Source: a virus. From it: a stretch of DNA of 29,377 nt. This document shows positions 1 through 6,230 of this stretch, in pieces (the first letter of the stretch is position 1; every line of letters starts with the position of its first letter). A program made the translations under genes and the position numbers. The notes under the pieces were generated by a model. It saw only the letters and a list, made by a program, of their open reading frames with translations. It was not told the DNA's origin and ran no database searches. The DNA lies in the IMG/VR virus record IMGVR_UViG_3300048831_000035, positions 1-29,377 of that record; one strand, written 5' to 3'.

Positions 1-43
1 CCTGGGCCCCCGATGGACCCAGGGCGGCGCGAGGCGGTTCCAT
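1..43 (-). CDS. possible start of a further leftward gene, cut by the window edge
   Basis: On the minus strand an ATG at 43-41 opens a frame that stays open for 14 codons to the left edge (begins MEPPRAALG). It lies 33 nt downstream of the RecT stop, as expected for the next gene of a leftward operon. No good ribosome-binding site precedes it, and two short inverted repeats overlap the area (GTCTC 46-50 with GAGAC 55-59; CCTGGG 1-6 with CCCAGG 18-23). The product cannot be judged from so few residues. Confidence 0.2.
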   Translation of the reverse strand, partial: MEPPRAALGPSGAQ

Positions 44-76
44 CTGTCTCGTGGGAGACCCTCGCGCCACACTTGA

Positions 77-1162
77 TCAACCTTGATCGCTCGCCGGCGC
101 CCCCTGGAGGCGCGCGAGGTTGCGGTCGTAGGCCGCTCTGATTCGCTCGCGCTCCTCGGGAGGAGCTCCAGCGATCCGGACCGACGCTTTTTTCAGCTCG
201 CGCACCGTGGTGACGTTGTCGAGCTGGAGCTCGAGCAGGTCCCACGAGCTCATCTCAGCCGAGGCCTGACGAGCAGGAGAGACGTCCCCGAGGACGTCCG
301 CCGGCTGCTCCTCTGTAGGGGTGGAGGGCAGGGCGGCGGACGCCTCGGGAGGTGCAACGGAGCCCTCACCCGGCCGCCTATCGGAGGTGGTTGACGGGGT
401 TGAATCCGCCATGGCAGGCGAGGGCTCCTTCTCGGTGTCGTCGACGACCTCCCCAGTCTCGGGGAGGACTCTCATTCCCAACTCTCGGGTTGGGATCGCC
501 GTCGCGTCGATGATGAGGCCATCCTCCACTTCCTCGGTCTCCCTCATCCCCATGGAGATCTCGGGCGCGTGTGTGCGCACCCAGAAGGACGCGGAGCGAT
601 ACATGAACATTTGCTCCGGCATGGTCCGCCACTTACTGCAGAGCCCGCCGTTCTTGTCTTTGCGGTCCCACCAGCCCTCCGCCTTCACCATGGCCAAAGT
701 GACCCAGGCGCCGTAGAGCCTCTCCTGGAGCGGACGGCCGACGGAGTCCTTCTCCACGGTCCACGCCCGGCATCCCCATTCGTCCGATCCTGGCTTGCCC
801 TTCCACTCGTAGCGGAGAGCCGCGTACCGCCCGGAGCTATTCACGGACGCGACGAGAAACTGGGCCGAGAACGAGGGCACTCCGTAGACCACATTCAGGT
901 GTTGCATCACCATGAGTGGGTCGGCGCCCATTCTGCCGGCCATGTTGAGCGCGATCACCACGTTGGGCAGATTGTTGGCGCCCTGGTAGCGGCGCGGGAC
1001 AAGGTCGCTCGCTGTAAACATCTTTGCGCACCGCTGGAGAGCCTCGAAACCCTGCACCGTGTCCATCGACATACGGATGGGTTTGAGCTCCTTGTTGTCT
1101 GTCTGTGCGCCAGCGGGCGGAAGCGCCCGCGTGTCCGAATACATGCTGCTCGTGATCGCCAT
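77..1162 (-). CDS. recT: RecT-family single-strand annealing protein
   Basis: RecT proteins bind single-stranded DNA and anneal complementary strands during phage recombination and replication repair. The core (about residues 30-225 of 361) has the family's run of motifs: ALNMAGRMGADPLMVMQHL near residues 72-90, then VPSFSAQFLVASVNSSGR, a GCRAW strand, and SKWRTMPEQMFMYRSASFW followed by RTHAPEISMGM. After about residue 225 the protein becomes Pro/Ser/Glu-rich and low in complexity, ending in a short charged helix; such tails are common and poorly conserved. The start is supported by GGAGGT five bases upstream of the ATG. It sits downstream of the repressor-like gene on the same strand, matching the leftward recombination arm of lambdoid phages. 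No partner exonuclease is visible; it may lie left of the window. Confidence 0.88.
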   Translation of the reverse strand: MAITSSMYSDTRALPPAGAQTDNKELKPIRMSMDTVQGFEALQRCAKMFTASDLVPRRYQGANNLPNVVIALNMAGRMGADPLMVMQHLNVVYGVPSFSAQFLVASVNSSGRYAALRYEWKGKPGSDEWGCRAWTVEKDSVGRPLQERLYGAWVTLAMVKAEGWWDRKDKNGGLCSKWRTMPEQMFMYRSASFWVRTHAPEISMGMRETEEVEDGLIIDATAIPTRELGMRVLPETGEVVDDTEKEPSPAMADSTPSTTSDRRPGEGSVAPPEASAALPSTPTEEQPADVLGDVSPARQASAEMSSWDLLELQLDNVTTVRELKKASVRIAGAPPEERERIRAAYDRNLARLQGAPASDQG

Positions 1163-1226
1163 GAGTCACCTCCGATGTTGGAGGCGACGGTAAGCGAAGA
1201 AATACCGATTCGTCAACCGCTTTTTG

Positions 1227-1676
1227 TCATCGTTGACTTACATCATCGACGACACACGCGCGACGCGCCAAGATCAAGAAATGGAGGGACTTATGGGTCG
1301 GGGGGCCGCCGAGCCAGATCGCGGAGCTCGCCTCGCGAAGCCAGTCTACTTCCGACTCTGACAAGGCGGGCTCGAGAGTGATCGCCCAAGGCGAGGACAG
1401 GAAAGCCTCGATGCTATACCCCGCGGGCGACCATTCGTGATCGCGCCATAATTCGGCAATCGGGACGTCCAGCTTGCGGGCTAGCTTGGCCAAGGTCATA
1501 GCGTCGAAACGTTGCGTCTTGCCCGTTTCAATCTCCGTGACGGTGGGGCGGGCGAGATCGCTTTCTTCGGCCAACTCGTCTTGAGACCAACCGCGCTGGG
1601 AACGGAGGCGCCGGACGTTGCGACCAACCAGGGTTGGTTGCCGTTTCGTTTTGATTCTCCCACCCGGCGACTTCAT
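1227..1676 (-). CDS. XRE-family regulator, CI-like repressor candidate
   Basis: A 149-residue DNA-binding protein with an XRE helix-turn-helix at about residues 17-77 (LVGRNVRRLRSQRGWSQDEL, then LARPTV as recognition helix, then LAKLARKLDVPIAEL). The remaining 70 residues resemble no peptidase (no LexA/CI-type Ser-Lys dyad that I can see), so RecA-stimulated self-cleavage is not supported. It is divergent from a smaller XRE gene, with a roughly 110-bp control region between them, the classic cI/cro arrangement, and lies upstream of recT on the same strand. The role as lysogeny repressor is inferred from position and fold. Its helix-turn-helix closely resembles the divergent partner's (shared LVGR, LARPTV and IE.G.T), so both may read related operators. 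No clear ribosome-binding site precedes the ATG, so the start is uncertain. Confidence 0.75.
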   Translation of the reverse strand: MKSPGGRIKTKRQPTLVGRNVRRLRSQRGWSQDELAEESDLARPTVTEIETGKTQRFDAMTLAKLARKLDVPIAELWRDHEWSPAGYSIEAFLSSPWAITLEPALSESEVDWLREASSAIWLGGPPTHKSLHFLILARRACVVDDVSQR

Positions 1677-1788
1677 CGCCGCATGGTAGCCCCTGCCGAA
1701 AACAAGAGCATGACACCCTTGCTTGACAAAAGACCCCCGAGAATCTCTTCTTTGTGGTTAGCCTTGGATGACAAAGGAGTCGATTGAC
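1677..1788. promoter_or_regulatory. divergent control region between the two XRE regulators
   Basis: This gap separates the leftward CI-like and rightward Cro-like genes and must hold their start signals. It contains a perfect rightward -35 hexamer TTGACA at 1723-1728, but I see no convincing -10 box at 16-18 bp spacing, so the promoter is only half supported. The pentamer TGACA recurs in the same orientation at 1711, 1724, 1769 and 1785 and could be an operator half-site. AAAGGAG at 1773-1779 is the ribosome-binding site for the ATG at 1789. Confidence 0.45.
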
Positions 1789-2022
1789 ATGGCAGTATCC
1801 AAAAAGCGCTCAGTTAGCCGTCTAGTCGGGCGTCGCATTAGAGAATTGCGGACCGCTCGAGGTTTGACCCAAGAAGTCCTGGCGAAGAGGGCACGCTTGG
1901 CCCGTCCGACTGTATCGATCATTGAGGTGGGCGAGACCATCAACGCGCGGCTCGCGACCATCGATCAGATAGCCCAAGCACTTGGGGTTTCCATGGGGCA
2001 GTTGTTCGGATCTATCGAATAG
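1789..2022 (+). CDS. small XRE-family regulator, Cro-like
   Basis: A 77-residue protein made almost wholly of one XRE helix-turn-helix (LVGRRIRELRTARGLTQEVL, recognition segment LARPTVSIIE, then IAQALGVSMGQLF). It has no room for an oligomerisation or protease domain, as in Cro-type regulators. I choose the ATG at 1789 because AAAGGAG lies nine bases upstream; an in-frame ATG at 1768 would add seven residues but has no ribosome-binding site. It is the first gene of the rightward early transcript, before the replication genes. The likely job is to repress the divergent CI-like gene or the early promoters. This is inferred from size, fold and position, not from a recognised family member. Confidence 0.8.
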   Translation: MAVSKKRSVSRLVGRRIRELRTARGLTQEVLAKRARLARPTVSIIEVGETINARLATIDQIAQALGVSMGQLFGSIE

Positions 2023-2096
2023 TCCGCAAGACCGGGGCCCTATCTTGTCCAGAGAAAGGGCCCCGAAAAGACATGAGACTTGAAGGGAGCCGTGTA

Positions 2097-3263
2097 ATGC
2101 CACGTCCGCCCGTGCGGAGCAAGTCGCAGTTATCGTCCCCCCTGAATTTAGAGCCTCCGAGAGCCTCCGGCCAGGCGGGAGATTCTCCGGAGAATCTCCC
2201 GGAGAAACCAAGACACTTCACTTCTTCTCGCGGGGGGCTCCCTGTCCTCCCTGTCTCCGTAGATCTTCCTCGCCACCTCAAGATCATGGCGCTCAAGCGG
2301 GCGCTGGGCCCTACATCCCCCTGGTATCTCATGGAGATCTGGCTCTGGGCCGCCACCAATGCCCCGGATGGGGTTATTCGCGGAATTTCTTCAGCCGGCA
2401 TTCTCCGCGGAGAATCTGGAGAATCTCCGGAGATCTCCGCGATCGACGCAATCGAGTCTGTCGCGGGCTGGAACGGGCCTCCCGGAAAGCTCGCAAATTG
2501 CCTATTTTCGCTCCGCTTGATCGACAAAGTCGACGATGGCTTAGCAATACACGACTGGGAAGACCACGCGAGCGCCTTCGCTGAAAAATCCTTAAGAGAA
2601 TCAAACGACAGGGCGAGAAAAAAGGCTGCTTACTGGGCCAAGAAGGGGCTTTCGCCGCCTGCATACGATGCCAGAAAAAAGACTGCTAGTATTCTCCGCG
2701 GAGAATCCGCGGATACTCCGCGAGTCTCCTCTATAGAGATAGAGGGAGAGATAGAGGGAGAGTATGGTTACCGATCGCCTGGCGGCGCTCGGTCGCTGGC
2801 CCCAGCCACTCGCGCCGTGGGCCCATGGCTTCCAATGAACCTCCCCGGAGAATCTCCGGAGAAAGCAGAGAACCCCTCTACTCGCCCTTGCCTGGAATCG
2901 AAGAGGTCTCCCGGAGAATCTCCGGAGAAAGCAGAGAGCCCCTCTACTCACCAGGCGATCTTTGATTGCTGGGCGCGCCTATGGCGGGAGCTACGCACCG
3001 ATGAGCCCTACCTTTTCTCGGGCGCCAAGGACGGCGCCTCTGTCAGACGACTGCTAGCGGTCCCGGGCGCGACACCGGCCGAGATCGAAGCTCGCATGAA
3101 ACGGGCCTTTGCGGATTCATGGTTCCGCAATCACGGCACCCTTTCCGTTTTCTGTTCACAATGGAGTCAATGGGCAATTCCGAAAAACGCGAACGGATCT
3201 TTTGGGCCCGAACCCTGCCCCCCTTTCGGAGTCCACAAGACTGGACCCGTTCCGATGACCTGA
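2097..3263 (+). CDS. phage replication initiator / replisome organiser (lambda O-like role)
   Basis: The 388-residue product lies immediately upstream of a DnaC-type loader, the position of lambda O or DnaT/DnaD-like organisers that mark the origin and recruit the loader. The N-terminal part (about residues 50-165) looks like a winged helix used by replisome organisers: hydrophobic helices around WYLMEIWLWAATNAPDGVIR, then a block ending LFSLRLIDKVDDGLAIHDWEDHA. A basic linker (SNDRARKKAAYWAKKG) and a low-complexity centre with repeated GES(P) motifs follow. The C-terminal 90 residues form a separate helical domain (IFDCWARLWRELR to CSQWSQW) that could contact the loader. ATG 2097 is preferred because AGGGAG lies seven bases upstream; an ATG at 2073 is in frame with a weaker site. 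The gene contains the palindromic repeats described separately. The function comes mainly from context and shape. Confidence 0.65.
   Translation: MPRPPVRSKSQLSSPLNLEPPRASGQAGDSPENLPEKPRHFTSSRGGLPVLPVSVDLPRHLKIMALKRALGPTSPWYLMEIWLWAATNAPDGVIRGISSAGILRGESGESPEISAIDAIESVAGWNGPPGKLANCLFSLRLIDKVDDGLAIHDWEDHASAFAEKSLRESNDRARKKAAYWAKKGLSPPAYDARKKTASILRGESADTPRVSSIEIEGEIEGEYGYRSPGGARSLAPATRAVGPWLPMNLPGESPEKAENPSTRPCLESKRSPGESPEKAESPSTHQAIFDCWARLWRELRTDEPYLFSGAKDGASVRRLLAVPGATPAEIEARMKRAFADSWFRNHGTLSVFCSQWSQWAIPKNANGSFGPEPCPPFGVHKTGPVPMT
2736..2759 (+). repeat. 12-bp tandem repeat, two copies
   Basis: GAGATAGAGGGA is repeated exactly twice in a row inside the initiator gene. It encodes the acidic stretch EIEGEIEGE and sits between the third and fourth iteron clusters. 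Confidence 0.7.
2844..2952 (+). repeat. 43-bp direct repeat, two copies 66 bp apart
   Basis: Bases 2844-2886 and 2910-2952 match at 41 of 43 positions (differences at 2872/2938 and 2884/2950). Each unit starts with the iteron CCCGGAGAATCTCCGG. The 66-bp period keeps the reading frame, giving PGESPEKAENPST and PGESPEKAESPST, so the second unit probably arose by an in-frame duplication. Confidence 0.85.
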
Positions 3264-3264
3264 C

Positions 3265-3948
3265 ATGGAAGAACCGAAGCATGTAAGCCAGGCCATCCGG
3301 CACTGGCAGGAACACATAATCGACCCCGACAAGCGCCGCGAGGTCGATACCCTGTTCGTCCGCGCGGATAAAGTCGAACGCGACTGGCTCGATCGCATGC
3401 AAGCGGAACGGATCGCCCGCAATCGCAAAGATGCCCGAATTCCGCAAATTTACCTGGAATCTCTCGAGCACCTGGAGGAGACGGATTCTGTCGCCCAGGT
3501 GCGTGCATTCCTGGCGGAGCCGAAAGTCTTCCTACTCATGTGTGGAGATACGGGGGTCGGAAAATCGGTGGCAGCATGCTGGGCGCTCGAGCAGAAAGGC
3601 GGTCTATTTGTCGAGGCCTCTATTCTCCTCTGTCGTCCATCATGGGACGACGAACACTGGGATCCGGCTCGCGACGCTCGGATCCTGGTGATAGATGACC
3701 TCGGAGCCGAACAGGCAGGGGAAAAAAACTTCGAAAACACCAACCTTCTGTCGCTGATGAGCCACCGCTACGCGGACCTCAAAAAAACCATCATCACAAC
3801 TAATATGACGTGGGAGCGGTTCAAACTGCGATACGCCTCCGCCGATGGCGGCCGAACGATCGACCGATTGAGAGACGCAGGAAGGGTGTTCTCGGTCAGT
3901 GGAAGGTCACTGAGATCGGCCCAAAGAGGCGAACCGAAACACCCCTAA
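3265..3948 (+). CDS. DnaC-type replicative helicase loader (AAA+ ATPase)
   Basis: DnaC-like loaders use ATP to place the host DnaB helicase on melted origin DNA. The 227-residue protein has Walker A GDTGVGKS at residues 94-101, Walker B ILVIDD at 140-145 followed by LGAE, a sensor-1 segment IITTNMTW at 177-183, and RTIDRLRDAG near 197-206 that fits the arginine-finger/box VII region. The first 85 residues are charged and helical, as in loaders where this part binds helicase. The start lies one base after the initiator's TGA with no good ribosome-binding site, so translation is probably coupled. Together with the upstream initiator and its iterons this forms a lambda O/P- or DnaT/DnaC-like module. 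No phage helicase is seen, consistent with use of the host's. Confidence 0.88.
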   Translation: MEEPKHVSQAIRHWQEHIIDPDKRREVDTLFVRADKVERDWLDRMQAERIARNRKDARIPQIYLESLEHLEETDSVAQVRAFLAEPKVFLLMCGDTGVGKSVAACWALEQKGGLFVEASILLCRPSWDDEHWDPARDARILVIDDLGAEQAGEKNFENTNLLSLMSHRYADLKKTIITTNMTWERFKLRYASADGGRTIDRLRDAGRVFSVSGRSLRSAQRGEPKHP

Positions 3949-4068
3949 TGGGGGTCAAAATGCCCGACCGCCTGAGAGCCTCCAGGAGCCGCCGGAAACC
4001 TCGCCCGACCCGAGGCCAGGACATCGCCCGCAAAACGCGCCACGCGGGCAGGGAGGAGGCAATTTGCC

Positions 4069-4302
4069 GTGCCCAAACTCCTCTCCTCTCGGTGGCATCG
4101 TCACCGGCACTCGACCGCGTGGGATCCCTCCCCGATCCCACCCGCCACCTGCGAAAACTGCCGGCATGTGGCGCCCCTGATCTGGGTCGCGTTTCGCGCA
4201 CCTATATTAAGGTGGGTGCGGCTCTGCGGAATTTGCACGGACAGGCATGTTTCCAGGCTCGAGCACGACACTTTGAGTCAATCTCGAACGCCCCGACTTT
4301 GA
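4069..4302 (+). CDS. small zinc-ribbon protein of unknown role
   Basis: A 77-residue product starting at GTG 4069, supported by GGGAGGAGG ending nine bases upstream. It has two CxxC pairs, C28-x2-C31 (CENC) and C53-x2-C56 (CGIC), spaced as in a single zinc ribbon, flanked by basic residues. I do not recognise the family; small four-cysteine proteins are common in phage early regions and may bind DNA or a host protein. It follows the helicase loader by 120 bp in the same direction and is the last rightward gene before the opposing toxin-antitoxin operon. The first 25 residues are rich in His, Arg, Ser and Pro and look unstructured. The strong ribosome-binding site and paired cysteines argue that it is real. 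Confidence 0.55.
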   Translation: MPKLLSSRWHRHRHSTAWDPSPIPPATCENCRHVAPLIWVAFRAPILRWVRLCGICTDRHVSRLEHDTLSQSRTPRL

Positions 4303-4355
4303 CTCACCGTATTGGCTCGCGGGCCGCCGAATATCACCAGGAGCGAAAGCCTCCC

Positions 4356-4392
4356 AAAAAAAAACCCCCGATGCTCTTGAGCAGCGGGGGGG
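4356..4392 (-). terminator. intrinsic terminator of the leftward toxin-antitoxin operon
   Basis: Read on the minus strand, GGGGG and TGCTC arms pair with GAGCA and CCCCC around a two-base loop, with a 2x2 internal mismatch, and are followed by nine T residues (plus-strand A run 4356-4364). It begins about 36 bp after the stop of the last leftward gene. There is no T run on the plus strand, so it should act only on leftward transcription. Confidence 0.82.
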
Positions 4393-4427
4393 TAAACGTG
4401 CCCGCCTACGGGCGTAGCGGATACGTC

Positions 4428-4883
4428 CTATTTAGCCCGAAGACTCTTCGCCAGTCGAGCATGCTTGCGGAGCCCATCCGCAGTGGTCGAGACGCCTTTC
4501 CGGCGCTCGGATGCCAGCACATGCACGATTGCCAGGTAGATGGAGGGAATGACGCGTTTCCTCTTTTCCCACTTACGGATGGTCTCAGGCGTCACCTGGA
4601 GCAATTCAGCCAGCGAATCGATCCGCAAACCGACGCGCTTCCTGAGCCAAACAAAGCCCATGGGTCCGCGGATACCGTCACGAAGCAAGCCGCGAATCAT
4701 GTGGTCTTCAAGTTTCTTCATCACAGAAAGGCTGAAGAAGCACTCTTTACACTGCACGCATCTCGTCACCATGGCGGTCGTGCGATATTCGATTCCATCG
4801 ACGTCCCAACTGGAATGGTATTTCGCAGATACGAATTTAGTACCCGTACACCAGCAACACCTTTTCATTCTCCACCCGCCCAT
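4428..4883 (-). CDS. second MqsA/YgiT-like antitoxin (zinc ribbon plus XRE helix-turn-helix)
   Basis: MqsA-type antitoxins bind their toxin through an N-terminal zinc domain and operator DNA through a C-terminal helix-turn-helix. This 151-residue protein has CxxC pairs at C9/C12 and C42/C45 (extra Cys at 10 and 48), then a helix-turn-helix at about 79-110 containing SLAELLQVTPETIRKWE. It follows the stop of its neighbour directly, with GGAGG upstream; an in-frame ATG at 4868 (MKRC) is an alternative start. The cysteine positions and LAELL/PETI motifs fall at the same residue numbers as in the upstream paralogue, so it arose by tandem duplication. The sequence otherwise differs widely, suggesting an old duplication or a new partner. 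It is the last gene before the terminator. Confidence 0.75.
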   Translation of the reverse strand: MGGWRMKRCCWCTGTKFVSAKYHSSWDVDGIEYRTTAMVTRCVQCKECFFSLSVMKKLEDHMIRGLLRDGIRGPMGFVWLRKRVGLRIDSLAELLQVTPETIRKWEKRKRVIPSIYLAIVHVLASERRKGVSTTADGLRKHARLAKSLRAK

Positions 4884-5366
4884 TCATCCTCCATTGTGGT
4901 GCAGGTCGAGGCGAATTTCGGTTGGCACCTTCGAGGCCCTGCGCCTGGCGCGCAATCGGTCCATTGTTTTGCGGCTCCCCTCCATCGCATCCAATACCAT
5001 CCCGCTCACCAGGGCATTCGCCCGGGAGTCGATAGGGCACTTTCCGTGCTCCCACCGCGAGATTGTTTCCGGGGACACGTCGAGCAGCTCGGCCAGCTCG
5101 ACGGAGGTAAGCTCCAGCGCGCCGTGCATGAATTTGAAGGCGTCCGGGGTACTCAGCTCGAGGCCGGCCAACTCACCAGCCACGGCCAGATCGAAGGCCG
5201 CCAGATCCCCGCCGGCATAGACTTCCTCTTCGCACTTAGGACAGCGGGTGCATGGAATCGTGGCTTTGAAGGTACAACCTCCGATGACTCGATCGATCTC
5301 GGCAGTAGCCCTCTCCAGTCTCTCGCTCTTGCATTTCCAGCAACGCTTCATGACCCACCTCGGCAT
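4884..5366 (-). CDS. first MqsA/YgiT-like antitoxin (zinc ribbon plus XRE helix-turn-helix)
   Basis: A 160-residue protein with zinc ligands C9-x2-C12 and C42-x2-C45 (extra Cys at 31 and 39) and a helix-turn-helix at about 86-112 (ELAELLDVSPETISRWEHGK). The segment after the second cysteine pair (EEEVYAGGDLAAFDLAVAGEL) matches the usual YgiT-type pattern of an acidic loop followed by helices. Its ATG at 5366 overlaps the toxin's TGA as TGATG, giving toxin-first coupling as in mqsRA-type pairs. A later ATG at 5351 (MKRC) has GAGGT upstream and could be the true start. By position it is the cognate antitoxin of the DUF4258-like toxin and probable autorepressor through the upstream palindrome. 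Family assignment is by motif; pairing is by adjacency. Confidence 0.8.
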   Translation of the reverse strand: MPRWVMKRCWKCKSERLERATAEIDRVIGGCTFKATIPCTRCPKCEEEVYAGGDLAAFDLAVAGELAGLELSTPDAFKFMHGALELTSVELAELLDVSPETISRWEHGKCPIDSRANALVSGMVLDAMEGSRKTMDRLRARRRASKVPTEIRLDLHHNGG

Positions 5367-5629
5367 CAAAAAACCGTCACGACCAAGAGATCGTCTTCGA
5401 TTGCCAACACGACCGTAAGCTCACAACCCGAGAAATCGAAGCTGGGCACCTTCCAGCACTCATTCTCCTGGAGGATGCACTTCTGGGCGGTAACGAGCGC
5501 ATGCCGGATCGCCTGTTCATTGATGTTCCGCTCTCTCATGCGTCGCAGGGCATGCCTGGAATACTCGATCCGATGCGCCTTGGCGTATCCCCGGATCACC
5601 TCAAGGGCTTCGGTTTCGCTCGTTCTCAC
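5366..5629 (-). CDS. DUF4258-like toxin candidate (RelE/MqsR-like scale)
   Basis: The 87-residue form has the DUF4258 signature IEYSRHALRRMRERNI at about 21-36, a helix (NEQAIRHALVTAQK), then strands ending SGCELTVVLAIEDDLLVVTVF. DUF4258 proteins are often encoded beside YgiT-type zinc-finger antitoxins and are thought to be ribonuclease-like toxins; the His/Arg-rich helix would fit RNA binding, but the activity is inferred. The frame stays open to an ATG at 5716. I reject that start because it overlaps the divergent gene's start at 5715, adds 29 residues, and would place the 17-bp palindrome (5649-5665) inside the gene. GTG 5629, or GTG 5644, gives the family's usual length. No clear ribosome-binding site is seen, so the start remains uncertain. 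Confidence 0.68.
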   Translation of the reverse strand: MRTSETEALEVIRGYAKAHRIEYSRHALRRMRERNINEQAIRHALVTAQKCILQENECWKVPSFDFSGCELTVVLAIEDDLLVVTVF

Positions 5630-5648
5630 AACCCATAATTGCACATTT

Positions 5649-5665
5649 CTTGACGCGGCGTCAAG
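5649..5665. promoter_or_regulatory. 17-bp perfect palindrome, candidate autoregulatory operator
   Basis: CTTGACGCGGCGTCAAG is a perfect inverted repeat around a central G. It lies just upstream of the toxin start and about 50 bp before the divergent membrane-protein gene, so a bound antitoxin could control both directions. A leftward -35-like TTGACG falls within it, with only a weak -10 (AATTAT) 18 bp further on. Confidence 0.6.
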
Positions 5666-5714
5666 GGAGTGGCGAAGACTGCCAGAATTTTCCACCCGGG
5701 GGATAAGGAGCCAC

Positions 5715-5921
5715 ATGCAGCCCGCAGAAAGCGCAGTAGACGTCCTCGTCGTCCTCGGCCGTTGCGTGGTCTACGGCATCGCCGGGATGGGCATCATCTT
5801 CGTAATCGGCACCCTCTCGGCCTACGCGGCCGGGTGCCTGATCACCAACTCCTGGAACCCCTTCGAGCGCCGGGCGCGCGACCCGCACGCCCCGGACCAG
5901 CCGCGGGATCCCTACCAATGA
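5715..5921 (+). CDS. small single-span membrane protein
   Basis: A 68-residue product starting at ATG 5715, with AAGGAG four bases upstream. Residues about 8-46 are hydrophobic (VLVVLGRCVVYGIAGMGIIF, then a Gly/Ala-rich run), enough for one or two transmembrane helices; the C-terminal 20 residues are polar, with many Arg, Asp and Pro (FERRARDPHAPDQ). It is the first of a chain of small rightward genes and overlaps the next by ATGA. Small membrane proteins here could be holin-like or exclusion factors, but nothing in the sequence decides this, and no endolysin is visible nearby. The gene is divergent from the toxin-antitoxin operon. Confidence 0.6.
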   Translation: MQPAESAVDVLVVLGRCVVYGIAGMGIIFVIGTLSAYAAGCLITNSWNPFERRARDPHAPDQPRDPYQ

Positions 5922-6028
5922 GAGATCTCTGGGTACTCTGCCAATACCTGGCAGCCTCCCTCTCCGTGGGAGCGCTGGTGGTCGGCCTGCTCTGGGTGTG
6001 GGACCGATACTTCACCGTGAGGAGATGA
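5918..6028 (+). CDS. 36-residue membrane peptide
   Basis: A very short gene whose ATG overlaps the previous stop (ATGA at 5918-5921). The product has one predicted membrane helix (CQYLAASLSVGALVVGLLWV) and a short basic tail ending VRR. Translational coupling and the clean helix argue that it is real. It may work with the preceding membrane protein; function is unknown. Confidence 0.5.
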   Translation: MRDLWVLCQYLAASLSVGALVVGLLWVWDRYFTVRR

Positions 6029-6032
6029 CCGC

Positions 6033-6230
6033 ATGAAACCCAAAAAGAAGCCTGCCCCTGCCTCCCCTGCCCCGCGCGTGCTCACCGAAGAGGCCGCCCG
6101 CTCGATCGTAGAGCGGCTCCGGGCCCACCGGATAGAGCAGCTCCGACAGCAGATCCGCCAGGCGGAAGGCCATCCTCGAGTAGCTTCGTTCGTCGAGCGC
6201 GCCACCGGCAAGGTGAGGCCGCCGAAATGA
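6033..6230 (+). CDS. small basic protein of unknown function
   Basis: A 65-residue protein with a Lys/Pro/Ala-rich start (KPKKKPAPASPAP), then a helix with alternating charge (EEAARSIVERLRAHRIEQLR and QQIRQAEG) and a basic C-terminus. GGAG lies nine bases before the ATG, overlapping the upstream gene's stop. Its own stop overlaps the start of the RusA-like gene by ATGA. The net positive charge suggests nucleic-acid or protein binding, but I recognise no family. Confidence 0.6.
   Translation: MKPKKKPAPASPAPRVLTEEAARSIVERLRAHRIEQLRQQIRQAEGHPRVASFVERATGKVRPPK

Larger units (their letters stand above)
2177..2952. repeat. candidate replication origin: palindromic iterons inside the initiator gene
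   Basis: The 11-mer GGAGAATCTCC occurs exactly at 2189, 2418, 2847 and 2913, and its reverse complement at 2178. At 2177-2200 the two orientations abut to make a perfect 24-bp palindrome. A second palindrome, ATTCTCCGCGGAGAAT, is found identically at 2400-2415 and 2691-2706. Partial copies (GGAGATCTCC near 2429-2438, ACTCCGCG near 2715) fill the gaps. An A-rich stretch (about 2580-2640, including GAAAAATCC and GAGAAAAAAGG) lies between the second and third clusters. Lambda and its relatives place iterons plus an AT-rich segment inside the O gene; the match in layout suggests an origin here. The encoded protein shows matching GES repeats, so coding constraint alone is an alternative. Confidence 0.55.

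Noticed and set aside
2177-2952. CRISPR array
   Set aside because: Repeats are short palindromes at irregular distances inside a coding gene, with no uniform spacers and no cas genes.
3949-4068. Short gene from ATG 3966 or nearby
   Set aside because: No stop closes the frame at a sensible length and no ribosome-binding site is present; the 120 bp are best read as a spacer.
3810-5714. Plus-strand open frame of more than 600 codons running into the small membrane protein gene
   Set aside because: It covers the leftward antitoxins and the terminator, gives low-complexity Arg/Pro-rich text with no domain, and exists because stops are rare at this G+C. Only its last 68 codons (from ATG 5715, with AAGGAG) look real.
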